DNA of 23,743 nt, taken from positions 57,831 to 81,573 of the forward strand of contig PMCA01000007.1 in the NCBI GenBank assembly GCA_003153935.1. Direction: 5' to 3'. The notes under the pieces are model-generated. The model was given only the letters and a program-made list of their open reading frames with translations, made no database searches and was not told the origin of the DNA. Positions 14,979 through 23,062 of the stretch are shown here, piece after piece. Made by a program: the position numbers and the translations under genes. Each line of letters starts with the position of its first letter. Within the stretch, counting starts at the first letter, position 1. This DNA comes from Elusimicrobiota bacterium. Its GTDB lineage: Bacteria; CAYTYR01; UBA6262.

Positions 14979-15950
14979 TTATTTATACCTTATCCGTGGG
15001 TCGGCGTAGGCGTACAGGATATCGGCGAGCAGATTGCCGATCAGGGTGAAGACCGCGCTCAAGACTCCTACCCCCATGATCACCGGGTAATCGCGGCTCA
15101 TTACCGCTTCCCAGCCCAGGCGCCCCATCCCCGGCCAGGAGAAAATAGTCTCGAATATCACGCCGCCGCCGATGAGCGCCGGCAGTGACAAACCCAGCAG
15201 GGTTATTATCGGCAGTAAAGCGTTACGCAAGGCGTGCTTGTAAATAACTTTATATTCCGGCAGTCCCTTGGCCCGCGCGGTGCGGACGTAATCCTGGTGC
15301 AGGACCTCCAGCATCTGCCCCCGGCTGTAACGGGTAATGGAAGCAAACCCGGTGAACGCGGAAACAAAAACCGGCAGGACCAGGTGCCAGCCCAGGTCCA
15401 GGAACTTTTTACCAGGGCTGAGATAATCGTAATTAGGCGAGAACATGCCGCCCAGCGGCAGCCAGCGGAGGTAAACCCCGAACAGCATCATCAGCAATAA
15501 CGCCAGCCAGAAGGTCGGTATGGCGTAGGCGAAGAACGAAGTCAAGGTTACGGTTTTATCGAAAGCGCTGTCCTTCTTGGCGGCGGATACCACGCCCAAA
15601 GGAATAGCGACCAGAAATATCAACATCATAGCCAGGGCGTTAAGCAGAATAGTAGCGGGCAGGCGTTCCCATATCTTCTTCATTACCGGGCGGCTGTCAT
15701 TAAAGGAAGTGCCGAAATCAAACCGGGCAAAACGGGACAGCCAGTTAATATATTGTATATGCAAGGGTTTGTTCAGGCCATAAAGGGCTTCCAGCCTGGC
15801 GCGCGTGTCGGTGCTCATTTTGGGATTGCCGAAGGCCAGCGCGTCGGTTGGACGGCCGGGTGAGAGATGGATGATCACGAAAGTAATTATCGTGATGCCC
15901 AGTAGCAGCGGGATCATGAATAATAATCGTTGGCTTATATATTTTAGCAT
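14979..15950 (-). CDS. oppB: Oligopeptide ABC transporter permease, OppB/DppB type
   Basis: A 323-residue inner-membrane permease with six helices. The N-terminus MLKYISQRLLFMIPLLLGI is typical of the family, as is the periplasmic segment LYGLNKPLHIQYINWLSR. The EAA loop for contact with the ATPases is EYKVIYKHALRNALLP, and the C-terminus ends in the usual YAYADPRIRYK. It would form the translocation pore with OppC and receive peptides from the binding protein encoded upstream. AGGA seven bases before the ATG supports the start. The gene begins 7 bp after the macro-Nudix gene, and the next gene is the NHL protein rather than OppC. Confidence 0.93.
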   Translation of the reverse strand: MLKYISQRLLFMIPLLLGITIITFVIIHLSPGRPTDALAFGNPKMSTDTRARLEALYGLNKPLHIQYINWLSRFARFDFGTSFNDSRPVMKKIWERLPATILLNALAMMLIFLVAIPLGVVSAAKKDSAFDKTVTLTSFFAYAIPTFWLALLLMMLFGVYLRWLPLGGMFSPNYDYLSPGKKFLDLGWHLVLPVFVSAFTGFASITRYSRGQMLEVLHQDYVRTARAKGLPEYKVIYKHALRNALLPIITLLGLSLPALIGGGVIFETIFSWPGMGRLGWEAVMSRDYPVIMGVGVLSAVFTLIGNLLADILYAYADPRIRYK

Positions 15951-15957
15951 GCTGTTC

Positions 15958-16899
15958 CTATTTGCTCTTTTTCCAATTTATATAATCGGTTAAAATTTGG
16001 CGGTGGTCAAAAGCCATGGTTTCCGGTAGCTGGTCCTTAGGAAAGATCCTGGCGCCTGCGGCATCATCCCCTGCCTGTAAAATGCCCGTTGCTTTACCTG
16101 TAAAAACTGTGGCTATGGTATGGAACCGCGGATCCCGGTCCGGCGCGGAATAGGTATGGAATTGTTTCACATCAGAGAAGTCCAGGTTGGTCTCTTCCTT
16201 CACTTCACGCATTACCGCGTGTTCCAGGCTCTCGCCGTAATCTACGAAACCGCCCGGCAAGGCCCAGCCGCTGGGCGGGTTACTGCGCTCGATCAGGACT
16301 ATGCCGCCATTCAGCTCGATAATGGCGTCAACCGTGACATACGGGCTCCTGAGACCGGTGACCATGTAGTCCAGGTAGCCGAGAGCGTTCTTTTCGAAAG
16401 CCTGGTAATCTTCCTGGGTAAATAAACAGATGGTTATCTCCGTTAAGGTGGTATCGGTCTCCAGCAGGGTTCTCAGTATTTCCTGGGCCATTATCTTGGC
16501 AGCCGCCTTAGCAGGGAACCCGCCGACGCCGCAACCCAGGGCCGGTAAAGCTATGGACTTCAGTTTTAATTGGGAAGCTACTCTCAAAGCGTTGCGGCAG
16601 GATAACCTGACCTTGGATTCGTCGGTTTTAAAATCCAGCCCCATAGTGGCGGCATGGATAACATACCTCGCTTTCAGCGTTCCGGCGGTAGTAGCCACGG
16701 CGTTCCCTATCTCGATGGGACCCTTTTTTAAGGCCTCCGCTTCGATAGACTGGCCGCCTTTTCTCTTAATAGCGCCGGCTACCCCGCCACCCATAAGAAG
16801 TTGATTATTGGCGGCGTTGACAATGGCCTCAGCTTCCAGCTCGGTTATATCCGCCTGGACCAATTTAACCAGGGTATTTTTTATCTGTATTTGCTTCAT
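15958..16899 (-). CDS. Macro domain-Nudix hydrolase fusion (ADP-ribose metabolism)
   Basis: A 313-residue protein joining two ADP-ribose-linked domains. Residues about 10-170 form a macro domain with the ligand-binding VNAAN (27-31), GGGVAGAI (37-44) and [10 protein letters not shown] (120-129) loops, close to enzymes that bind or hydrolyse ADP-ribose derivatives such as O-acetyl-ADP-ribose. Residues about 185-310 are a Nudix hydrolase with box G217-x5-E223-x7-R231-E232-V-K-E235-E236; the usual G near the end of the box is N238. The Nudix half resembles ADP-ribose pyrophosphatases. The fusion would allow release of ADP-ribose and its cleavage to AMP and ribose 5-phosphate (inference). The ATG at 16899 has AAGGTG as RBS; a GTG at 16905 overlaps it. 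Cytoplasmic. Confidence 0.9.
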   Translation of the reverse strand: MKQIQIKNTLVKLVQADITELEAEAIVNAANNQLLMGGGVAGAIKRKGGQSIEAEALKKGPIEIGNAVATTAGTLKARYVIHAATMGLDFKTDESKVRLSCRNALRVASQLKLKSIALPALGCGVGGFPAKAAAKIMAQEILRTLLETDTTLTEITICLFTQEDYQAFEKNALGYLDYMVTGLRSPYVTVDAIIELNGGIVLIERSNPPSGWALPGGFVDYGESLEHAVMREVKEETNLDFSDVKQFHTYSAPDRDPRFHTIATVFTGKATGILQAGDDAAGARIFPKDQLPETMAFDHRQILTDYINWKKSK

Positions 16900-16906
16900 G
16901 TTCACC

Positions 16907-17368
16907 TTATTGGGGTTGTTCTTTTTTGGCTAATTCTTCGCCGACGATCTGGCTGATCACTTTGCCGTCCGCCGCGCCCTTTAATTTAGCAGTAACCGCT
17001 TTCATCACTTTGCCAAAATCTTTTTTGCCAGTCGCGCCGGTTTCAGTGATGGCGTCCATAATGATCTTTTTCACTTCTTCCGGGCTGGCCTGCTTAGGCA
17101 GGTAGGCTTCCAGGATAATAAGTTCTTTGGCTTCTTTCTCGGCCAGCTCGGTCCGGCCGCCGGTCTTGTAACTTTCTATGGACTCCTTGTGTTGTTTGAT
17201 CTGCCGGTTAAGGATGGTCAGGATATCGTCTTCGGTCAATTCTTCTTTTTGTTTCTCGATCTTCAGGTAGTTGAATGCAGATTTGAGCATGCGCAGGGTA
17301 TCTGTCTTGAGCGTGTCCCTGGCTCTCATGCCGTCTTTTAAGTCAGCCTCTATTTTCTCGATCAACAT
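16907..17368 (-). CDS. yqeY: GatB/YqeY-family protein
   Basis: A 153-residue helical cytoplasmic protein of the YqeY family, which shares the C-terminal tail domain of the GatB amidotransferase subunit and may bind tRNA. Family marks are [11 protein letters not shown] near residue 22, the central [13 protein letters not shown], the ILEAYLPKQ motif near residue 86, and the C-terminal [23 protein letters not shown], which corresponds to the GatB tail. The full length matches family members (about 150 residues). The RBS AAGGAG is close to the ATG. Its function is not firmly established in any organism that I recall. It lies 10 bp after the DUF167 gene and 7 bp before the macro-Nudix gene. Confidence 0.92.
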   Translation of the reverse strand: MLIEKIEADLKDGMRARDTLKTDTLRMLKSAFNYLKIEKQKEELTEDDILTILNRQIKQHKESIESYKTGGRTELAEKEAKELIILEAYLPKQASPEEVKKIIMDAITETGATGKKDFGKVMKAVTAKLKGAADGKVISQIVGEELAKKEQPQ

Positions 17369-17378
17369 TATTAGCTCC

Positions 17379-17597
17379 TTAAGTTATGATTTCTACTATT
17401 TTATTCTGGGATTTATCGCCTTTGACCAGGCTGACCTGGCGTTTCTTGACCTGGAAATGTTCGGCAAGTAATTCAATAAGTAATTTATTGGCCCGTCCGT
17501 CCTGCGGTGGCGCCGTCAGGTGGACTTTTAACCGGCCCTCTTCTTCCTCAACCTTGTTCTTTTTTGCCCGGGGTATGACCCGGATATTGATGATCAT
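17379..17597 (-). CDS. DUF167 (YggU) family small protein
   Basis: A 72-residue protein from the preferred start. The family hallmarks are visible: an opening strand INIRVIPRAKKNKV, LKVHLTAPPQDGRANKLLIELLAEHF, and the closing VSLVKGDKSQNKIVEI. DUF167/YggU proteins are small alpha/beta folds with unknown function, often next to YggT or housekeeping genes. The ATG at 17597 overlaps the stop codon of the HIT gene in the four-base pattern ATGA, which favours it over an in-frame ATG at 17609. It is followed 10 bp later by the YqeY gene. Confidence 0.9.
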   Translation of the reverse strand: MIINIRVIPRAKKNKVEEEEGRLKVHLTAPPQDGRANKLLIELLAEHFQVKKRQVSLVKGDKSQNKIVEIIT

Positions 17598-17938
17598 CCC
17601 GGGGGCCATTGCATCAGCCGGCCGCCGATCAGGTGCACATGAAGATGAGCCACGGCTTGCCCGGTGTCCAGTCCGTTATTGATGACCAGACGGAATCCCT
17701 TCTGATCCACCTTATATTCCTTGGCCAGTTTACTGGCTATTACAAATAAAGAGCCTATTATTTCCTTATCACTGTCCTGCAGTTCATTAACCGATGGGAT
17801 ATGGACCTTGGGAATTATAAGTATATGGACCGGCCCCTGAGGGCTGATGTCATGGAAAGCCAGGACCTTATCGTCCTCGTAAGCTATCTTGGCCGGTATC
17901 TTTTTCTCTATAATTTTACAGAATAAACATTCTTTCAT
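17594..17938 (-). CDS. HIT-family (HINT-like) nucleotide phosphoramidase/hydrolase
   Basis: A 114-residue cytoplasmic protein of the histidine triad superfamily. The catalytic triad is H98-L-H100-V-H102 with H100 as the expected nucleophile. The N-terminal CLFCKII with paired cysteines, the PVHILIIPKVHIPS segment and the C-terminal GGRLMQWPPG are all typical of HINT-branch proteins. These enzymes split AMP from phosphoramidate or sulfated adenosine substrates; the bacterial substrate is unsettled. Length is normal. GAAAGGAG upstream confirms the ATG. It is the first gene after a 64-bp spacer that contains a repeat array, and its stop is overlapped by the DUF167 gene. Confidence 0.94.
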   Translation of the reverse strand: MKECLFCKIIEKKIPAKIAYEDDKVLAFHDISPQGPVHILIIPKVHIPSVNELQDSDKEIIGSLFVIASKLAKEYKVDQKGFRLVINNGLDTGQAVAHLHVHLIGGRLMQWPPG

Positions 17939-17960
17939 AATAATTAGCTCCTTTCAACAA

Positions 17961-17991
17961 CTCGTTAACTCGCAACTCGCTTACCCGCCAA
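17961..17991 (-). repeat. Seven/eight-base repeat array before the HIT gene
   Basis: Four tandem units on the plus strand: CTCGTTAA, CTCGCAA, CTCGCTTA, CCCGCCAA, with spacing of 7 or 8 bases. On the transcribed strand the recurring core is CGAGTT. The array lies in the 64-bp spacer after the YchF-like gene and reaches to within about 10 bases of the GAAAGGAG ribosome-binding site of the HIT gene. It matches the other two arrays in position and in the shared AGTT core, although the unit differs. Confidence 0.65.
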
Positions 17992-18002
17992 CTTTTTTAT
18001 AT

Positions 18003-18692
18003 TTAAACGTTAAACTTTATCTCTATGATGTCGCCGTCCTGGGTAATGTAATCCTTGCCTACCAGCTTGACCATGCCTTTGTCTTTGGCTTCCTGCATAT
18101 TGTGTACCTGGATCAGGTCCTGGTAATTGACGATCTCCGCCCTGATGAAACCGCGCGCCAGGTCGGAATGTATTTTGCCGGCGCAGATAACAATGTCGGA
18201 GCCCTTATTAAAAGCCCAGGCATGGACCTCTTTTTTGCCGCAGGTGTAAAAGAAAACGATATTAGCTTTGGCCAGCAACTTTTCCAGCAGTTCATTGACA
18301 GCAGTACCCTCATCCGCGAAAATAGTCGGCTTCAGGCTGTGCGGCGCCAAGCCGCGCAGGATAACCTGTTCTTCTTCATTAAAGGTCAGGTCGCAGAGCG
18401 GGATCTCCTTTTCCAAAGAGGCCAGGCATTTCCTTAGTAATGTTTTTTCTTTATCGTCGGTGGCATTGGCCGCCCGGTTTTCCAACTGCTCCATATCCGT
18501 TATCAGGAAATCCAGGGCCTTACTTTTAGCGACCATATTGGCGTCGCCGACAGAGAAATCCTCCTTAACCAACTCGATAAGAAAAGGAGTTTCTTTCTGG
18601 GGCTCGAATTTCTCCACTAACTTGATGAATCTCTGGTCCTGGTACTTAAATTTACCTTCGGTTAGATCAAAACCTAAGAATGCTACTTCCAT
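18003..18692 (-). CDS. YchF/OLA1-like protein lacking the GTPase core (DUF933/TGS-like domain)
   Basis: A 229-residue cytoplasmic protein. Residues about 145-229 are a clear YchF C-terminal (DUF933, TGS-like) domain: CGKKEVHAWAF, AGKIHSDLARGFIRAEIV, YQDLI, and the terminal VGKDYITQDGDIIEIKFNV. A helical-arm-like segment covers about 58-130. The G domain is missing: YchF is about 360 residues and opens with a P-loop, whereas here only some 50 residues precede the arm and no Walker A, DxxG or NKxD/NMxE motif is visible. It therefore cannot bind nucleotide in the usual way. It may compete with or regulate full YchF at the ribosome (inference). The ATG at 18692 with AAAGGG is preferred to a GTG at 18698. 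It follows the peptide-binding gene by 33 bp. Confidence 0.85.
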   Translation of the reverse strand: MEVAFLGFDLTEGKFKYQDQRFIKLVEKFEPQKETPFLIELVKEDFSVGDANMVAKSKALDFLITDMEQLENRAANATDDKEKTLLRKCLASLEKEIPLCDLTFNEEEQVILRGLAPHSLKPTIFADEGTAVNELLEKLLAKANIVFFYTCGKKEVHAWAFNKGSDIVICAGKIHSDLARGFIRAEIVNYQDLIQVHNMQEAKDKGMVKLVGKDYITQDGDIIEIKFNV

Positions 18693-18725
18693 TTTCACCC
18701 TTTCACGTTAGGAGTATTGTTCGGA

Positions 18726-20384
18726 TTACTGAGTGTAACGCTGTTCCGCTTTCGGCACCCACCACTTGATGAAATTATAACCGATGCCCAGCGGTTCGAC
18801 TTTGACCCCGCGGAACCTTTTATCCAGGGCGACCAGCGAATCCCGTACATACAGGAACGCGTACGGCTGGTCCTCGGCAATCAGGGCATGGACCTTAAAG
18901 TAGATCTTCTTGCGCTCTTCCATGTCGAAAGTCTTTCGCCCGAGAGCCAGCAATATGTCTACTTGGGGATTTTTGTAAGAAATGAAATTATATTCGCCTT
19001 CTTTGGTCTTCTCGGAGTTCCAGATATCGAAGCAGTCCGGGTCGGGCGTCATGTTCCAGCCCATCAGCACCGAGTCGAAATCCTTTTTATCGACGTACTG
19101 GTGGATCAATGTGCTCCATTCCAGTATGCGGACATTTACTTTGACCCCGATCTTTTTCAGCTGTTCCTGGATAATGGTCGCAGACAGCTCCCGTTCCTTG
19201 TTCCCCTGGTTGGTCAGTATGGTAAATTCGAACTTTCGTCCGCCCTTTTCCAGGTACCCGTCACCATTAGTGTCCTTCCAGCCGATGCCCGCCAGCATTT
19301 TGCGGGCGCGTTCCGGGTCGTATTCGTAAGGCTTAACATTGGGGTTATAGGCCCAGGAACGATTGGGGAACGGGCCGGTGCAGATAGTGCCCATGGATTG
19401 CAGCACGCCGTCGATGATCTCCTGCCGGTTAATGGCATAGCTTAGCGCTTGCCGCGTCCAGCGCGAGTCCTTGAACAAGGGATTTTTCAGGTTATAGGCC
19501 AGGTAGGTATAGCTGAAAGACGGATAACGGAAGTTGTTGAATTCCTTCTCGAATTCCGGCGTAGTCATGTCCTTGCTATATTGGTCCGGCCGCAGGCTCA
19601 TCATGTCCACATTATGGGTTTTCAGGGATAACAGTTGCACCGACTGGTCAGGAATGATCTGGTAGACATATTTATCTATGAAGGGCCGTCCCTCGAAATA
19701 GTCGGGGTTAGCTTCCAGAACAATATTCTGCCCGCTGTGCCATTCCTTGAATTTATAAGGCCCGGTACCGATCGGGAAACGGTTAAAGTCACTTTTGTTG
19801 AATTCCTCCGCGCTCATCTGCCCGAAGACGTGCTTAGGCAATATGCCCATACCCCAGGACTCCAGCGCCGGAGCAAACGCTTCCTTATACTTTACCACCA
19901 CGGTATTGGGGTCGGGAGCGGTCACCGAGGATACCAGCTGGAAGTTGCTGGCGAATGGGGTTTTCACATCCGGGTCGATCAGCTTATGGTAGGTAAATAC
20001 CACGTCTTCGCTGGTGAAGGGAAACCCGTCGTGCCATTTGACGTTCTGGCGCAGGTGAAAAGTAATGGTCAGGTTATCCGGGGAAACGTTCCAGCTCTCG
20101 GCCAGGTCGCCGATAAGCTTGATGTCCTTGTTGTATTTGAGCAGGCCGTTAAAGACCAGGTCAATAATGTCGAAAGAGGCGCTGTCGCTGGCCAGCATGG
20201 GATTCAGTATGCTTGGCTCAGCGATGCTGGCATTGATTATATTGTCTCCCGTTACCGGAGCGCCAAGGTTGCCCGTAGCGGTTTCCGGCGCGGTTCTGAC
20301 CCCTATTTTTGCCTTGTATAAATAAAGAGCGCCCGCTGCTATCAGGACCATAACGATCAGAAAAGTAAAAAACTTCTTAATCAT
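18726..20384 (-). CDS. oppA: Peptide-binding protein of ABC transporter, solute-binding family 5
   Basis: A 552-residue periplasmic substrate-binding protein of family 5 (OppA/DppA). Family segments include SILNPMLASDSASFDIIDL near residue 58, LAESWNVSPDNLTITFHLR, VKWHDGFPFTSEDVVFTY and RWTRQALSYAINRQEII. The N-terminus has a basic start and a hydrophobic helix (about 8-24) but no lipobox cysteine, so it is either cleaved and free in the periplasm or held by an uncleaved helix. That is unlike many Gram-positive homologues, which are lipoproteins. It would deliver peptides to OppBC. GGAGGAGGG lies just before the ATG, which overlaps the end of the upstream M16 gene by 8 bp. Direct coupling to two peptidase genes supports a peptide substrate over nickel or sugars. 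Confidence 0.92.
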   Translation of the reverse strand: MIKKFFTFLIVMVLIAAGALYLYKAKIGVRTAPETATGNLGAPVTGDNIINASIAEPSILNPMLASDSASFDIIDLVFNGLLKYNKDIKLIGDLAESWNVSPDNLTITFHLRQNVKWHDGFPFTSEDVVFTYHKLIDPDVKTPFASNFQLVSSVTAPDPNTVVVKYKEAFAPALESWGMGILPKHVFGQMSAEEFNKSDFNRFPIGTGPYKFKEWHSGQNIVLEANPDYFEGRPFIDKYVYQIIPDQSVQLLSLKTHNVDMMSLRPDQYSKDMTTPEFEKEFNNFRYPSFSYTYLAYNLKNPLFKDSRWTRQALSYAINRQEIIDGVLQSMGTICTGPFPNRSWAYNPNVKPYEYDPERARKMLAGIGWKDTNGDGYLEKGGRKFEFTILTNQGNKERELSATIIQEQLKKIGVKVNVRILEWSTLIHQYVDKKDFDSVLMGWNMTPDPDCFDIWNSEKTKEGEYNFISYKNPQVDILLALGRKTFDMEERKKIYFKVHALIAEDQPYAFLYVRDSLVALDKRFRGVKVEPLGIGYNFIKWWVPKAEQRYTQ

Positions 20385-21723
20385 TCCCTCCTCCAGATTC
20401 TTGGTTTTTGGACGGAACTAATTTTATGACGGTCAGGTTGTTATCGTTAAAATAAGTATTAGCCACGCGCAGTATATCGCTAGCGGTGACGCGGTTAAGG
20501 TCATCCAGGTACTGGCTATCGTATTCGTAGCCCTTTTTCAGCATTTCAAAAAAGCCCAGGTAGAAAGCCAATTCCTGGTTCGTTTGCCGGCTCAAGAGGA
20601 ACTGTCCAGACAGGTAAGTTTGGATATTCTGCAGTTCGGTTGCCCCCACCGGTTCTTTTCTGAGTTTGTTTAGTTCCTGTCTAATCAGCGCGTAAGCCTT
20701 GGGAATGTTCGCATCCTGCAAGCCCAAATAGACGATGAATTCGCTGTTATAGACCCGTGACGGGTAGAAGGAATCAAGTTCATAAGCCAGTCCTTCTTTC
20801 TCCCGCAGGTTGAGGAAAAGCCTTGAGTTCATCCCGCCGCCCAGCAGTGAAGAAATGATTTTCAGTACCGCGTAATCTTCCGACGAAACCGAGGGTACCA
20901 GGTAACCAAGCATCAGATATCCCTGTTCGAACTTCGTTTCCCGGGATATTTCCTGGGTCTGGAACCGGTCAGGTATGCCGGGAGCGGCGGATATATCCGG
21001 TTTTACTGGCATGGTCCGGTTCAGGTTGGGGAAATACTGTTTAAGCGTGCCTAGTATATCACTTTTACTAATGTTGCCCACTACTACCAGGGTCATGTTT
21101 TCCGGCCGGAAATAGCGGTAGTAAAAATCCATTAGTTGCTTGCGGCTCAGGCTGGCTACTGATTTTTGGTAACCGATAGCCGGTTTATGATACGGGTGCT
21201 CGCCGTACATCTGCTCATTCAGCAGGTCTATGGAAACGTTGAAAATGCCGTCGGCTCTGGTCTTGATCGAGGCCAGCAGATTGGCGCGGGTCTTTTCGAT
21301 CTCTGTAACAGGGAAACTGGGCTGCAGCAGGCTCTCAAAAAAGAGCTCACTTAACTCGGGGAAATATTTTTTAAAAACTACCGCTGATACCAGGGCGTAA
21401 TCCTGTTCACAACTGCCGGTGATGGACGCACCCAATGATTCAATGGCTACTGATATTTCCGCCGCGCTGCGTGTATTGGTCCCTTTATACAGCATGCTCT
21501 GCACAAAATTTGCCAATCCGGCCTGGGCGTTATCTTCGTTGACCGAGCCGCCCTTGATAAAGAGATCCATGGCGATAACTTCGTTGTTCTTAGTCTGCTG
21601 GTGGATCAGGGTCAAGCCGTTGGGGAAAACGGTTTTCTCCGCGGCCGGGCGTGCCGCCATCAGAACCCTGACGCTGCCAACCATAAGAAATATAATGATC
21701 AATAGTGCTGATAATTTTCTCAT
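20377..21723 (-). CDS. M16-family protein with degenerate zinc site (non-catalytic partner)
   Basis: A 448-residue exported protein (signal peptide about 1-23) with the two-lobe M16B fold. The zinc motif HxxEH is replaced: the aligned segment GLANFVQSMLYKGT has N72, Q75 and S76, and the distal glutamate position is S152, so metal catalysis is lost. The second lobe keeps the R/Y pair, R301 and Y314 (NSRLFLNLREKEGLAY), which in M16 heterodimers comes from the non-catalytic subunit and orients the substrate (established for processing peptidase-type pairs). Its ATG overlaps the stop of the active M16 gene by 4 bp (ATGA), which points to a matched heterodimer. RBS GAAGG. Length is normal, so this is a divergent subunit and not a pseudogene. 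Confidence 0.92.
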   Translation of the reverse strand: MRKLSALLIIIFLMVGSVRVLMAARPAAEKTVFPNGLTLIHQQTKNNEVIAMDLFIKGGSVNEDNAQAGLANFVQSMLYKGTNTRSAAEISVAIESLGASITGSCEQDYALVSAVVFKKYFPELSELFFESLLQPSFPVTEIEKTRANLLASIKTRADGIFNVSIDLLNEQMYGEHPYHKPAIGYQKSVASLSRKQLMDFYYRYFRPENMTLVVVGNISKSDILGTLKQYFPNLNRTMPVKPDISAAPGIPDRFQTQEISRETKFEQGYLMLGYLVPSVSSEDYAVLKIISSLLGGGMNSRLFLNLREKEGLAYELDSFYPSRVYNSEFIVYLGLQDANIPKAYALIRQELNKLRKEPVGATELQNIQTYLSGQFLLSRQTNQELAFYLGFFEMLKKGYEYDSQYLDDLNRVTASDILRVANTYFNDNNLTVIKLVPSKNQESGGGND

Positions 21724-23054
21724 TCAACCTTCTTCGGCGCCGGCTTTAGTAATATGGAAACGTAATTTTCCGTCAGGTACTTAAGAACCACCTGTTTGAC
21801 GTCTTCTTTGGTAACGGCTTCTATCCGTTCCAGGTATTGCCGTGCAGCGTCTATATTGTATACCGTCGCGTAATAACCCAGAGAACTGGCCTTATCCTCG
21901 GCGGTCTGGTTCTCCAGAACAAAAGCGCTCTCGATCATGGCTTTGGCCTTATTAAGCTCGGCGTCAGTAACGCCGGATATCATCAGTGTTTTTATCTCTT
22001 TCAGGACGCCGTGAGAAACTTCATTAATTTTGTTGGGAGTGTAAACGCAGTCTACGTAAAATACACCGTTGGACCTTTGGCTCATAAATCCCGATTCGAC
22101 GCTGAAAACCAGCTGCTGGTCTTCATGCAGGTCCTGGTTGAGGCGACTCGATCGCCCCTGTCCCAGTATGACCGCGGCCACGTCCAGGGCGTAGCTATCG
22201 GGGTTCTCGATAGTCGGGCCGAGGAAACCGATCACCTGGTAGGCCAGATCCACTTTAAAGGGTAATTCATAATTAAGAGGAATAGAATTTTCGTTATTTT
22301 CCGTCTGGGTTTTTACGGCGGGCGACGTTGCTGTGGCGGTACCGGTTTTACCCGGGAAGAGTTCATTGATCCGGTTCAATGCGTCCTTTTCCGAGAAATC
22401 CCCCACCAGAACCACGGTCATGTTCTCCGGACGGTAATAAGTCCGGTAATACTTGATCATGGCGTCCCGGGTCAGGGAGTTCAGTGTCGTTGACGTGCCT
22501 AAAGGGGTCATACGATATGGCAGTTGTTTGAAGAGTTGTTTGCTGAATTCATTCCATAAATAATCCATGGGTTCGTCATTCTGACGGTCTATCTCTTGCC
22601 TGACCACCTTGCGTTCCTTCTCCAGTTCAACCGGATCAAAGCTGGCGTTCTGGACCATGTCGGACAGCACCGCTAAAGCCTCGCTCCAGTATTCACCGGG
22701 AATAGAGACCTGGTAATAGGTGAAATCTTTGCTGGTAGCGCCATTTAAAAAACCGCCTTTGGATTCTACTTCTTCCTGGATGGCGTTGACCGGCCGGGAG
22801 GTCGTTCCCTTGAAAAGCATATGCTCGATGAAATGCGAGATGCCGTTTATTTCCGGAGTTTCGTTCCAGACCCCTACTTTGACCCAGATCTGGACGGCCA
22901 CCACCGGCTGGGAATCATCCCGGAGCAGCAAAACGTTAGGTCCACCCGGTAGGTTGACTTGCTTTAATCCGGGAAATAAATCGGCGGCTTGTAACGACCC
23001 CGCCAGGACAAGTAAAAATAAGACCAAAATAATGACGAACTTTTTAGCAATCAT
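21720..23054 (-). CDS. M16-family zinc metallopeptidase, catalytic subunit
   Basis: A 444-residue exported protease (signal peptide about 1-23, ending LQAA). The inverted zinc motif is intact: H74-F-I-E77-H78 in GISHFIEHMLFKGT, with the third ligand E154 exactly 76 residues after H78, as in the family. In the second lobe the R/Y pair is incomplete: R304 is present but the tyrosine position is F317 (SSRLNQDLHEDQQLVF). With its neighbour, which has the opposite pattern, it should form a heterodimer that degrades peptides in the periplasm. It is the first gene after a terminator and has no clear ribosome-binding site. A perfect -10 box only eight bases upstream suggests a leaderless or nearly leaderless mRNA. 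Confidence 0.94.
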   Translation of the reverse strand: MIAKKFVIILVLFLLVLAGSLQAADLFPGLKQVNLPGGPNVLLLRDDSQPVVAVQIWVKVGVWNETPEINGISHFIEHMLFKGTTSRPVNAIQEEVESKGGFLNGATSKDFTYYQVSIPGEYWSEALAVLSDMVQNASFDPVELEKERKVVRQEIDRQNDEPMDYLWNEFSKQLFKQLPYRMTPLGTSTTLNSLTRDAMIKYYRTYYRPENMTVVLVGDFSEKDALNRINELFPGKTGTATATSPAVKTQTENNENSIPLNYELPFKVDLAYQVIGFLGPTIENPDSYALDVAAVILGQGRSSRLNQDLHEDQQLVFSVESGFMSQRSNGVFYVDCVYTPNKINEVSHGVLKEIKTLMISGVTDAELNKAKAMIESAFVLENQTAEDKASSLGYYATVYNIDAARQYLERIEAVTKEDVKQVVLKYLTENYVSILLKPAPKKVE

Positions 23055-23062
23055 AACTTATA

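Noticed and set aside
20377-21723. The zinc-site-less M16 gene as a pseudogene
   Set aside because: It is full length with a signal peptide, a good RBS and a conserved R/Y pair, and is coupled to the active gene. A functional partner subunit fits better.
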